23,629 nucleotides of DNA from UBA11373 sp046714175 (GCA_046714175.1 JBKKBI010000068.1:1-23629); one strand, 5' to 3'; shown: positions 16,103 to 22,880, numbered from the stretch's first letter. Numbers and translations: made by a program. Notes: a model not told the origin generated them from the sequence alone.

Positions 16103-16111
16103 CTCGGGACC
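16099..16111 (+). promoter_or_regulatory. Leaderless-type promoter (TAGCCT-N7-GTG)
   Basis: TAGCCT at 16099-16104 precedes the GTG start by exactly 7 nt. The region where a -35 element would lie consists of heptamer repeat, so the repeat may set promoter strength. Confidence 0.6.
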
Positions 16112-17455
16112 GTGAAGCCTGCCCTCCCCGCCTCGCTCGTGTCCTCCTACTTCTCCCGCCTTGATGCCGACCAGGAGGCCCGTCCCGCTTTCCCGGGTGA
16201 GTCGGGGACCCGCCAGCCGGTGCACACCGTGTATGGAGGTGCCCACCTGTTCCAACCGGACTCGGCGCCCCGTCTCGGGGAAACCGCCCTGCGCGTGCTG
16301 GAGAAGTACGCCCCGACCGCGGCAGATCTCGCCGCGGCATTGGGTCGCCCCGAGAACGATCCGATCTTCGGCGCCGTCTATCCCCGGATCGTGGAGAAGC
16401 TGCGGCGCGAACCGGTGGAAGACTTCCGGATCGACTTCGAGGATGGCTTTGGAGTCCGTCCCGACTCCGAAGAGGACGCCGCGGCGTTGGCCGCAGCGGA
16501 CGCGGTGGCGGCGGGCATGGCCGCCAACACGCTGCCCCCATTCATCGGAATCCGTATCAAGCAGCTCAGCCCGGAGTTGCGCAACCGGTCGCTGCGCACG
16601 CTCGATCTGTTCCTGGGGCGCCTCGTGGAGGCCGCGGGGGGCCGTATTCCCCGCTGGTTCCACGTCACCCTCCCCAAGGTGGTCTCGGTCGAGCAGGCTG
16701 CGGTGTTCGGCGAGGTTCTCGACGTCATCGAGAAGGACCTGGGTCTGCCGGAGCAATCCGTGCGCGCCGAGCTGATGATCGAGATCACCCGGTCGATCTT
16801 CGACGAGGAGGGGCGGGTCAACGTCGTCCGCCTCGTCCAGGCGACGGGACCGCGCTGTATCGCCGCCCACTTCGGCACCTACGACTACACCGCCTCGTGC
16901 CAGATCACTGCGGCTTACCAGGGAATGACCCATCCCGCTTGCGACTTTGCCCGCCATGTGATGCAGGTGTCGCTCGCCGGAACCGGCGTGTGGCTCTCCG
17001 ATGGGGCCACCAATGTGCTCCCCGTGCCGATCCATCGCGGTGAGGACCTCTCCACGGCCCAGGAGGCCGACAACCGGACTGCGGTTCATGAGGCCTGGAG
17101 ACAGCACTTCGACGAAGTGCGGCACTCGTTGGTCCATGGCTTCTACCAGGGCTGGGACCTGCATCCCGCCCAGTTGGTCACCCGTTATGCCGCAGTGCAG
17201 TCCTTCTTTCTGGAGAGCCTCGACGCTGGTGCCGTGCGCCTGGCCAACTTCGTGGACAAGGCCACCCAGGCCACGCTGGTCGGGGATGTCTTCGACGATG
17301 CCGCCACTGGCCAGGGATTGCTGAACTTCTTCGCCCGTGCCATCAACAGCGGTGCCATCTCGGAGGAGGAGGCGTCGGCCCGCACCGGCGTGACACTGGA
17401 GGAACTGCAGGCGCGGTCGTTCCTGGAGATCCTCAAGCACCGCCGCGACCGCTGA
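16112..17455 (+). CDS. Malate synthase/CitE-superfamily protein (DUF6986-like)
   Basis: This 447-residue protein of the HpcH/HpaI-citrate lyase beta-malate synthase TIM-barrel superfamily has features I associate with DUF6986. FRIDFEDGFG (105-114) resembles the acidic metal-site strand of malate synthase and CitE. RWFHVTLPKV (181-190) corresponds to the YLPKMES strand. LMIEITRSIFDEEG (221-234, Glu224) and HFGTYDYTAS (253-262) correspond to the ETLPA and CGRWDYIFS strands of malate synthase A. The family condenses or cleaves C-C bonds of glyoxylate- or acyl-CoA-type substrates. The reaction of this group is not known to me. The start is GTG 16112, seven bases after TAGCCT; the frame remains open upstream through the repeat but that region looks non-coding. 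It converges on the urate operon with a 10-bp gap, which suggests a role in using glyoxylate or ureidoglycolate. Confidence 0.82.
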   Translation: MKPALPASLVSSYFSRLDADQEARPAFPGESGTRQPVHTVYGGAHLFQPDSAPRLGETALRVLEKYAPTAADLAAALGRPENDPIFGAVYPRIVEKLRREPVEDFRIDFEDGFGVRPDSEEDAAALAAADAVAAGMAANTLPPFIGIRIKQLSPELRNRSLRTLDLFLGRLVEAAGGRIPRWFHVTLPKVVSVEQAAVFGEVLDVIEKDLGLPEQSVRAELMIEITRSIFDEEGRVNVVRLVQATGPRCIAAHFGTYDYTASCQITAAYQGMTHPACDFARHVMQVSLAGTGVWLSDGATNVLPVPIHRGEDLSTAQEADNRTAVHEAWRQHFDEVRHSLVHGFYQGWDLHPAQLVTRYAAVQSFFLESLDAGAVRLANFVDKATQATLVGDVFDDAATGQGLLNFFARAINSGAISEEEASARTGVTLEELQARSFLEILKHRRDR

Positions 17456-17465
17456 CCGGATGTTC

Positions 17466-18623
17466 CTAGGGGCCCTCGGCCCAGTCCACGACGCGCTGCC
17501 GTTCGAGATCGGTCATGAGGGTGAGGTTCCCCAGCGGCATGAAGTTTGAGGCCACCACCTGACGCACCAGGACGCGGCGCCGCTCGAGGTCGGCCCTGGT
17601 GGCGAACACGATGTCTTTGGGTGGTTCGGTGAACCCGGGCTGAGTCGGGTCTGCGGCGTGGCATGGGGTGCAGCGCATTACCACGATCGCCCACACGTCG
17701 TCGGGAACGTCATCGCCGCTGGTGGCCGGGGGAGCGGCGATGACCGCCAGGGCGAGCATCGCGACCACCGCCGCGGGAAGAATCCACACGTTGCGCCGCC
17801 CCTGACCGCGGAGGTTGAACCAGTGCCGCACCAGGACCCCGACCAGACTCAGGCCCGCCAACAGAGCCCAGTTCCAGTTGGCGGCGAAGGTCGAGGGGAA
17901 GTGGTTGCTCACCATGATGAACACCACGGGCAGGGTGAGGTAGTTGTTGTGCAGGGACCGCCGCGCCGCTTCGGCTCCCGGCTTGGGATCCGGTTTCTCC
18001 CCGCGCGCCATCGCCGCCACCATCACCTTTTGTGAGGGGATGATGACGAAGAAGACATTGGCGGCCATCAGGGTGCCGATCAGTGCCCCGGTGTGAATGT
18101 ATGCCGCCCTCCCGGTGAGGAGCAGGGAGTACCCCCAGGCGGCGCCGGTGAGCAAGACGGTGCCGATCGCGGCGAGTGTCACCGGTCTGCGGCTGAGCAG
18201 GCGGCACAGCCGGTCGTATCCGACCCATCCCGCGGCCAGAGTTGCGATCCCAAAGGTGATGAGACCCCAGCGCGGCACAGCCCAGCGCCCGGGATCGACG
18301 GCGACGCCGAGGGGGCCGAGGTAGTAGACGATCGCCAGCAGGGAGGCACCGCTCAGCCAGGTGGCGTAAGCCTCCCACTTGAACCAATGCAGCGTCGTGG
18401 GAAGACGCGCCGGAGCGGTCTCGTACTTGATTACCCGGTAGAAGCCGCCGCCGTGCACCGACCACAGCTCGCCGGCTACTCCCGGTTCCGGCTGTTGCGG
18501 CGCCCGGATGTGGGTGTTCAGCCAGTTGAAGTAGAACGAGGTACCGATCCACGCGATACCGACCACGGCGTGCAGCCAACGCGCCGCGAGGTTGAGCCAC
18601 TCGTGGATGTGGGCGTCGAACAC
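17466..18623 (-). CDS. puuD: Membrane urate hydroxylase with cytochrome c domain (PuuD)
   Basis: This 385-residue membrane protein oxidises urate to 5-hydroxyisourate and passes electrons to a fused c-type cytochrome instead of making H2O2. About eight hydrophobic segments span residues 10-300, starting with AARWLHAVVGIAWIGTSFYF. The membrane part has conserved family stretches such as FKWEAYATWLSG and MVSNHFPST. The C-terminal domain has the heme-binding CTPCH (318-322) and a likely axial Met362 in NFMPLGN. The start is GTG 18623, 2 nt after the stop of the hydroxyisourate hydrolase gene. It is the last gene of the operon and takes the place of soluble uricase, which is not found. The cytochrome domain should face the periplasmic side. 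Confidence 0.93.
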   Translation of the reverse strand: MFDAHIHEWLNLAARWLHAVVGIAWIGTSFYFNWLNTHIRAPQQPEPGVAGELWSVHGGGFYRVIKYETAPARLPTTLHWFKWEAYATWLSGASLLAIVYYLGPLGVAVDPGRWAVPRWGLITFGIATLAAGWVGYDRLCRLLSRRPVTLAAIGTVLLTGAAWGYSLLLTGRAAYIHTGALIGTLMAANVFFVIIPSQKVMVAAMARGEKPDPKPGAEAARRSLHNNYLTLPVVFIMVSNHFPSTFAANWNWALLAGLSLVGVLVRHWFNLRGQGRRNVWILPAAVVAMLALAVIAAPPATSGDDVPDDVWAIVVMRCTPCHAADPTQPGFTEPPKDIVFATRADLERRRVLVRQVVASNFMPLGNLTLMTDLERQRVVDWAEGP

Positions 18624-18625
18624 GC

Positions 18626-18952
18626 CTACGAGCCCCGATAGGTGGTGTAACCGTACGGCCCGAGCAGCAGTGGAACGTGATGGTGCTGTCGGGGATCAGT
18701 CACCCGGACCGTGACTACGACCTCGGGATAGAACGCCGTGGGTCCGAGGTGCGCACCGGTGGCGAAGGTGAGCCGATAGACCGCGGCTTCCAGCGGCTCG
18801 TCGCCCAGCAGGTCGGCGATGCGCCCGTCGGAATCGGTGACCCCGCTTCCGACGCTGACCCAGTTCTCGGCCTTGCGCACCGTCACCGTCACCGCCAGAC
18901 CGGAGACCGGCAGGCCTGCGGCGATGTCGAGGACGTGGGTGCTGAGTGACAT
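18626..18952 (-). CDS. uraH: 5-hydroxyisourate hydrolase (transthyretin-like)
   Basis: This 108-residue enzyme hydrolyses the PuuD product to OHCU. Family signatures are LSTHVLDIAAGLPV (3-16, His6), the DGR arginine (Arg44), HVPLLLGPYGYTTY near the end and the invariant C-terminal YRGS. Length is typical. ATG 18952 is chosen because GGGAGG lies 5 nt upstream; the GTG at 18955 would leave only 2 nt. It sits 108 nt downstream of uraD across a spacer with a heptamer-based stem-loop, and 2 nt before puuD. The position inside the urate operon rules out a generic transthyretin-like role. Confidence 0.95.
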   Translation of the reverse strand: MSLSTHVLDIAAGLPVSGLAVTVTVRKAENWVSVGSGVTDSDGRIADLLGDEPLEAAVYRLTFATGAHLGPTAFYPEVVVTVRVTDPRQHHHVPLLLGPYGYTTYRGS

Positions 18953-18990
18953 CACGACCTCCCGGTGATCTTGTCTGGTCCGGGTGTTCC

Positions 18991-19018
18991 GCTGTCAGCT
19001 GATGGCTGCCAGCTGACA
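18991..19018. repeat. GCTGNCA heptamers forming an 8-bp stem-loop inside the urate operon
   Basis: Four heptamers (GCTGTCA, GCTGATG, GCTGCCA, GCTGACA) lie in the 108-nt spacer between uraD and uraH. Within them GTCAGCTG (18994-19001) and CAGCTGAC (19010-19017) are perfect complements around an 8-nt loop. In the mRNA this would be a hairpin about 40 nt before the uraH Shine-Dalgarno. There is no U-tract, so it is not a classical terminator. Confidence 0.65.
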
Positions 19019-19060
19019 TTTGGATCCGGACGAGCCACTGCGCCATCCCTCCTGTGGGCC

Positions 19061-19561
19061 TCAGTCTATCCCGAGGAGCTTGCGCAGTCTGAGCTCGGTG
19101 ATCTTTTCCTGCTCGGCAGCGGCGACCAGAAACTCCTCGTCGGGGTCGTTCTCCAGGCGGCGGTGGCAGGCCTCCAAGAGAGCCGCCGCCTCCACGCCCG
19201 CGGCGTAGATGAGGAACCCGAACCCGAAGCGTTCGGCGTAGTCCCGGTTGCAGGCTGCGATCGCCTCCGCCACCTCTGCGGCGGCCTCGGCCATCCCGGA
19301 CTGCTCGTCACGCGACCAGGTGCTGTGGCGGTCGGCGCCGGCGCGGCTCTCGCCGATTCTGGGGTGGGCGCCGAACGCCTGTAGCCAATCACCCTCCCCA
19401 CGGATCCACCATTCGTCGGCTGCGCTGGTGAGCAATTCATCGACTCCGCGGAAGGGGCGGCGGTCGGCCATCGCCTCGGCCCATGCCGTCGACGCGCAGC
19501 ACGCGAGCAGGGCCGCCACGGCCTCGGGGCGCGGCGCCCGATTCAGGCCGGGGAGGTCCAC
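19061..19561 (-). CDS. uraD: OHCU decarboxylase
   Basis: This 166-residue enzyme decarboxylates 2-oxo-4-hydroxy-4-carboxy-5-ureidoimidazoline to S-allantoin, so that only one enantiomer enters the next step. The catalytic histidine lies in AHPRIGES (His66), and Glu86-Gln87 in the SRDEQSGM segment matches the family S-x-EQ motif. The FGFGFLIYAAG and LRKLLGI regions are also family-typical. GTG 19561 (VDLPGLNRA) gives the usual length and overlaps the end of the allantoicase gene by 19 bp. Longer upstream starts would only run antisense-like through allantoicase in another frame. It is the third gene of the operon. Confidence 0.93.
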   Translation of the reverse strand: MDLPGLNRAPRPEAVAALLACCASTAWAEAMADRRPFRGVDELLTSAADEWWIRGEGDWLQAFGAHPRIGESRAGADRHSTWSRDEQSGMAEAAAEVAEAIAACNRDYAERFGFGFLIYAAGVEAAALLEACHRRLENDPDEEFLVAAAEQEKITELRLRKLLGID

Positions 19562-20520
19562 GGAGCCGTGCTTCTTCCGTGGGCGCGGAAACGTGCCACG
19601 CCCCCGTCGGGATGGATGTCGAGCCGGAGGTGGGTACACGCACCGGATGGCGAGGGGACGGCGAATCCGTGAGGAGTGTCGGGGGTGAGCGGGGTGACGC
19701 CGAGCAGCGGCCGCCACTGCCCCTCTCCGGGGATCGCGACGCCGGGAGCATCGGCGGCGAATACGGCCGCCGCCCCGGGGGCGTTGCCTTTGAAGTGGGT
19801 GGTATCGATCTCGATGCGGTCCACCTCGCCGCGGCCGGCGAGCCGTATCACCGCCCAATCGTTGCCCGGCCCGCGCCTCCGCCGGGTCTCCCAGCCGTCC
19901 CACATCCCCCGGGCGGGTCCGGTGACGAGCATCCGATTGGGCGAGGAGTAATGCCGGTTGGAGCAGTCCACGGCGCGGCCGCCGCTGGCGAGGGCGGCGA
20001 GGTCACGCGGCGATCCGTCGAGCGACCCATCGGGCGGCGTCGGGTCGCCCCAGACCCGGAGGCGGGCGACACCGCCATCGGGGTAGATGTTGAGGCGGAG
20101 GTGGGTGGCGGGCGCGGGGCGAGGCAGCGGCAGTTCGACCCGGGTATCGCCGTGGAGCGGAGAGCGCGGGAGCACCTCCGACCAGTGAGTGGGCCCAGGC
20201 TCGCCGGCCACGTGTGCCGCCTCCAACGAGCACGACTCTGGAAAGTTGCCAGTGAAATAGGCGGTGTCGACGGTCACCCGCTGCACGATTCCGGGGATCC
20301 CGAGTTGCACCACCGCCCAGTCGAACCCGGGCTCGCGGCGGCGACGCGTCTCCCACCCGTCCATCCACTTGCCGCGGTCGGTGTAGCGCTCCCGATCCCA
20401 GACCGGGTCGGAGTCGAGGATCAGGTTCTCCTTCTCGGCGAAGAACTCGTCGTTGGTGGAAAGGACCCGTCCTCCGAGCCGCGCCGCGGCCAGGTCCACC
20501 AGCAGGTCATCTGACGTCAT
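19543..20520 (-). CDS. alc: Allantoicase
   Basis: This 325-residue enzyme hydrolyses allantoate to ureidoglycolate and urea. It is made of two homologous jelly-roll halves visible as an internal repeat. DGWETRRRR occurs at about 54-62 and again at 208-216. D-T-x-F-x-GN occurs at 85-92 and near 239-246. L-R-L-N/D-I-x-PDGGVAR occurs near 141-153 and in the last 40 residues. Both ends are complete. The ATG 20520 start overlaps the allantoinase stop by 4 bp, and its own end overlaps uraD. The length is close to that of known bacterial allantoicases. Ammonia-releasing allantoate amidohydrolase is not present. Confidence 0.95.
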   Translation of the reverse strand: MTSDDLLVDLAAARLGGRVLSTNDEFFAEKENLILDSDPVWDRERYTDRGKWMDGWETRRRREPGFDWAVVQLGIPGIVQRVTVDTAYFTGNFPESCSLEAAHVAGEPGPTHWSEVLPRSPLHGDTRVELPLPRPAPATHLRLNIYPDGGVARLRVWGDPTPPDGSLDGSPRDLAALASGGRAVDCSNRHYSSPNRMLVTGPARGMWDGWETRRRRGPGNDWAVIRLAGRGEVDRIEIDTTHFKGNAPGAAAVFAADAPGVAIPGEGQWRPLLGVTPLTPDTPHGFAVPSPSGACTHLRLDIHPDGGVARFRAHGRSTAPWTSPA

Positions 20521-21800
20521 ATCGTCTCCGGGATCAGTGCCGGGGGGCTGTCACCCCGCACGATGGTCGCCACGACCCGTCCCCGCAAGGAGCGCCCGGC
20601 GTATGGGGTGATGGGGTGGCGTTGCGCCATCCGGTGGGGTTCCACTACGACCTCGGCGTCGGGGTCCCACACCACCAGGTCGGCACGCATACCCGGGGCG
20701 ATGGCACCCGTGGCGATGCCGGCGAGCCGTGCCGGTGCCGCACACACCCACTCGGCGACTTCGGCGATGCCAAAGCCACGCCTCTCGGCTTCGGTCCACA
20801 TCAGGGGCAGGCGCAGCTCCAGGGAGGCGATCCCGCCCCAGGCGGTGTCGAATCCACCTCGCTTCAGCTCCCCGGGGCACGGTGAGTGATCGCTCACGAC
20901 CATGTCGATGATCCCGGAAGCGAGGCCCTCCCACAGCAGCTCGCGGTTCTCCGCATCGCGGATCGGCGGGGCGCACTTGGCCGATGCGTCGTCGCCCAAC
21001 TCCTCGGCGCTGAGGATGAGGTAGTGCGGACAGGTCTCGGCAGTGATGGCGACGCCGTCGCGACGGGCCGAGGCCAGCAGCGGCAGTGCCCCGGCGGCCG
21101 ACAGGTGGAGAATGTGCGCTCGGCCTCCGGTGTTGCGGGTGGCGGCGATCACCGCCGCAATCGCCTCGATCTCGGCATCTGGCGGCCGCGACGCCAGGTA
21201 TGAGCCGTAACTCGCTCCGGGGAGGGGAGCGGCGGCGAGCACCGCAGGTGCCTCGGCGTGCACCAGCAGCGGTAGTCCGACCGCGGCGGTGGCCTCCAGG
21301 ACCGAGTTGAGGTGGGCGATCTCGATTGCGGGAAACTCGGGGACCCCGGAGTCGCTGAGGAAGCACTTGAAGCCGCGGACTCCCGCTGCCGCCAGCCCAG
21401 GCACACCGTCGATGCTGCCGGGGATGATCCCTCCCCAGAAGGCGACATCGGCGCTGAGCTGCGCCTCCGCCGCGGCGCGCCGCTTGGTCTGCAGAGCCGC
21501 TACCGAGATGGTCGGAGGAATCGAGTTGAGCGGCATGTCGACGATCACCGCCACCCCGCCGGCACGCGCCGCGGCGGTGGCGGTGGCGAACCCCTCCCAC
21601 TCGGTGCGACCCGGCTCGTTGACGTGGACGTGGCTGTCGACGAGCGCTGGCATGACGACCAGATCGCCGTGGTCGCTGGTGTCGGCGGGGCCGGTGTCGT
21701 GGGCGACCACCGCGGTGATGATGCCGTCGCGGTGGACGATGGTGGCGGGACGCAGCGAGTCTGCGATCAAGACCCGGGAGCTGCGGAGGGCGCCTGCCAT
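20517..21800 (-). CDS. allB: Allantoinase
   Basis: This 427-residue cyclic amidohydrolase opens the hydantoin ring of allantoin to give allantoate. Binuclear metal ligands are visible: Asp55-x-His57-x-His59 (VDSHVHVNEPG), the carboxylated lysine Lys145 (GFKCFLSDSG), His181 (LLVHAEA), His232 (HILHLSAAG) and Asp304 (VVSDHSPC). The FKCF-DSGV context and NEPGR are characteristic of allantoinase rather than dihydropyrimidinase or dihydroorotase. It is the first gene of the operon. ATG 21800 has no Shine-Dalgarno but has TAACTT exactly 7 nt upstream, suggesting leaderless initiation. The rest of the urate pathway follows in tightly coupled genes. Confidence 0.95.
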   Translation of the reverse strand: MAGALRSSRVLIADSLRPATIVHRDGIITAVVAHDTGPADTSDHGDLVVMPALVDSHVHVNEPGRTEWEGFATATAAARAGGVAVIVDMPLNSIPPTISVAALQTKRRAAAEAQLSADVAFWGGIIPGSIDGVPGLAAAGVRGFKCFLSDSGVPEFPAIEIAHLNSVLEATAAVGLPLLVHAEAPAVLAAAPLPGASYGSYLASRPPDAEIEAIAAVIAATRNTGGRAHILHLSAAGALPLLASARRDGVAITAETCPHYLILSAEELGDDASAKCAPPIRDAENRELLWEGLASGIIDMVVSDHSPCPGELKRGGFDTAWGGIASLELRLPLMWTEAERRGFGIAEVAEWVCAAPARLAGIATGAIAPGMRADLVVWDPDAEVVVEPHRMAQRHPITPYAGRSLRGRVVATIVRGDSPPALIPETI

Positions 21801-21813
21801 CCCCGAGAAGTTA
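21801..21813 (-). promoter_or_regulatory. Leaderless-type promoter of the urate/allantoin operon (TAACTT-N7-ATG)
   Basis: On the minus strand TAACTT (21813-21808) is followed by 7 nt and the allB ATG. A CTGACA hexamer, part of the adjacent heptamer repeat, lies about 15 nt upstream and may act as a poor -35. Confidence 0.6.
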
Positions 21814-21815
21814 CC

Positions 21816-21843
21816 GCTGGCGGTCAGCTGTCAGCCTTTGGCT
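21816..21843. repeat. GTCAGCT/GTCAGCC heptamers upstream of allB
   Basis: The plus strand reads GCTGGCG, GTCAGCT, GTCAGCC, TTTGGCT in register. The sequence shares CTGTCAGC with the 18991-19018 array, with a TTTGG following at a similar distance. It occupies the position of the -35 region of the allB promoter. Confidence 0.5.
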
Positions 21844-21861
21844 CGCCCGGCGGTCCGGTCG

Positions 21862-22425
21862 TCACAACGGGGAGGCGTAGGCGCCCGGGTCGCGGCCGGC
21901 CTCGTCCTGAGCGCGGCGTACGAGATCCATGTATTTGGAGGCCCCGAGGATCTGGCGATCGAGCAGCGCCCCCAGGTGCTCCACCGTGTAGGCGGTGGCC
22001 TCCTCGAGATGGGTGTCGACATCCCCGGCGCCCTTGACGAATTGCATCCGGGTCCAGTAGGAGTTGATGACGACGGTGAGGAAAGATTGCACCACGCTAT
22101 TGCGCTCCAGAGCGGCGAGCGGGCGCATGTACAGCAACAGCGCGAAGAGGATCAGCGACATCGCCGCCAGCGCCGCCACCGTTCCGGCGTGCGCCCAGTC
22201 GTATCCAGTCGCGGGAGGCGTCGAGGCGAGTCGAACCGCGGCGATCATCGCTCCGAGAGCGATGGCGAACACCACCAGGAACATCCACTTCATGGTGGCG
22301 AAGGCAAAGCGCTGGCTGCGAGCAGTCCTGAGGAACTCGCGCTGGTTGGCTTCGAGGATCGTCCGGGCCAGGGCTTCCACGTTGGCCGCAGCCGCGTTGG
22401 GCTGGTCTGACTTCGTGTCGGCCAT
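21862..22425 (-). CDS. Two-TM hypothetical membrane protein
   Basis: I do not recognise this 187-residue protein. The N-terminal 40 residues are polar and probably helical. Two transmembrane segments lie at about 46-66 (MKWMFLVVFAIALGAMIAAV) and 79-100. A cytoplasmic or extracytoplasmic helical tail of about 85 residues follows, containing FLTVVINSYWTRMQF and ending in a charged helix. AAAGGAG 4-5 nt before ATG 22425 makes the start secure. It stands 61 nt upstream of the allantoinase gene on the same strand, so read-through into the urate operon is possible. It shows no transporter signature; whether it is linked to purine uptake is unknown. Confidence 0.8.
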   Translation of the reverse strand: MADTKSDQPNAAAANVEALARTILEANQREFLRTARSQRFAFATMKWMFLVVFAIALGAMIAAVRLASTPPATGYDWAHAGTVAALAAMSLILFALLLYMRPLAALERNSVVQSFLTVVINSYWTRMQFVKGAGDVDTHLEEATAYTVEHLGALLDRQILGASKYMDLVRRAQDEAGRDPGAYASPL

Positions 22426-22469
22426 GTCGCTCCTTTGGGCGCGAATCTAGTGGGTGGCGGACCTCGGGC

Positions 22470-22862
22470 TCACCCCATGGCGGCGCGGAGGCGTTCCGCC
22501 GTCGCCGCCAGGCGTCCGGCCGCTGCGGCATCCACCGGGGGGAAAGGTACGTCGCCGAGTTCATCGGTGGGGATGAGGTGCACGTGGGCGTGGGGGACCT
22601 CGTAGCCGACGACCAGCACCGCCACCCTTCGGCAGCCCGTCACCGCCTTGAGCGAGGTGGCCACCGCGGCGCAAGCCGCCCAGAGAGCCGTGTAGTCCTC
22701 TTCGGGAAGATCGAACAGGTAGTCGACCTCGCGCTTGGGAACCACGAGGGTATGACCCTCGCTCCGCGGGTTGATGTCGAGAAATGCCAAGCAGGACTCG
22801 TCCTCGTAAACCCGGTGCGCGGGGATCTCGCCGGCGATGATCTTGCTGAACAGGGAACTCAT
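22470..22862 (-). CDS. HIT-family nucleotide hydrolase/transferase
   Basis: This is a 130-residue histidine-triad protein. HAHVHLI at 91-97 is the H-x-H-x-H-x-x catalytic motif. The N-terminal FSKIIAGEIPAHRVYEDE and FLDINPRSEGHTLVVPK (28-43) are standard HIT signatures, closest to the Hint/HinT-like branch that hydrolyses nucleoside phosphoramidates or dinucleotides. The C-terminal GCRRVAVLVVGYEVPH replaces the more usual N-x-G strand, a modest divergence. ATG 22862 is preferred to GTG 22865 because TAACCT stands exactly 7 nt before it. It is probably a stand-alone cytoplasmic gene with a promoter in the 3' end of its neighbour. Confidence 0.92.
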   Translation of the reverse strand: MSSLFSKIIAGEIPAHRVYEDESCLAFLDINPRSEGHTLVVPKREVDYLFDLPEEDYTALWAACAAVATSLKAVTGCRRVAVLVVGYEVPHAHVHLIPTDELGDVPFPPVDAAAAGRLAATAERLRAAMG

Positions 22863-22875
22863 CACCGATAGGTTA
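22863..22875 (-). promoter_or_regulatory. Leaderless-type promoter of the HIT gene (TAACCT-N7-ATG)
   Basis: On the minus strand TAACCT (22875-22870) is followed by 7 nt (ATCGGTG) and the ATG. It lies in the 18-bp gap after the ornithine cyclodeaminase-like gene. No clear -35 is seen. Confidence 0.6.
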
Positions 22876-22880
22876 CGGGA

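Noticed and set aside
15461..16111. Upstream extension of the DUF6986-like protein
   Set aside because: It crosses the tandem heptamers and the start of the divergent 765-residue gene. The promoter hexamer and family-like N-terminus support GTG 16112.
15671..17440. Long minus-strand open frame opposite the DUF6986-like gene
   Set aside because: The plus strand has a coherent TIM-barrel protein with superfamily motifs. The opposite frame has no domain and crosses the heptamer repeat and two genes.
17469..17481. GGGCC-CTC-GGCCC hairpin between the convergent DUF6986-like and puuD genes as a terminator
   Set aside because: It lies within the last codons of puuD, has a short stem and no U-tract. 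It is too weak to list as a terminator.
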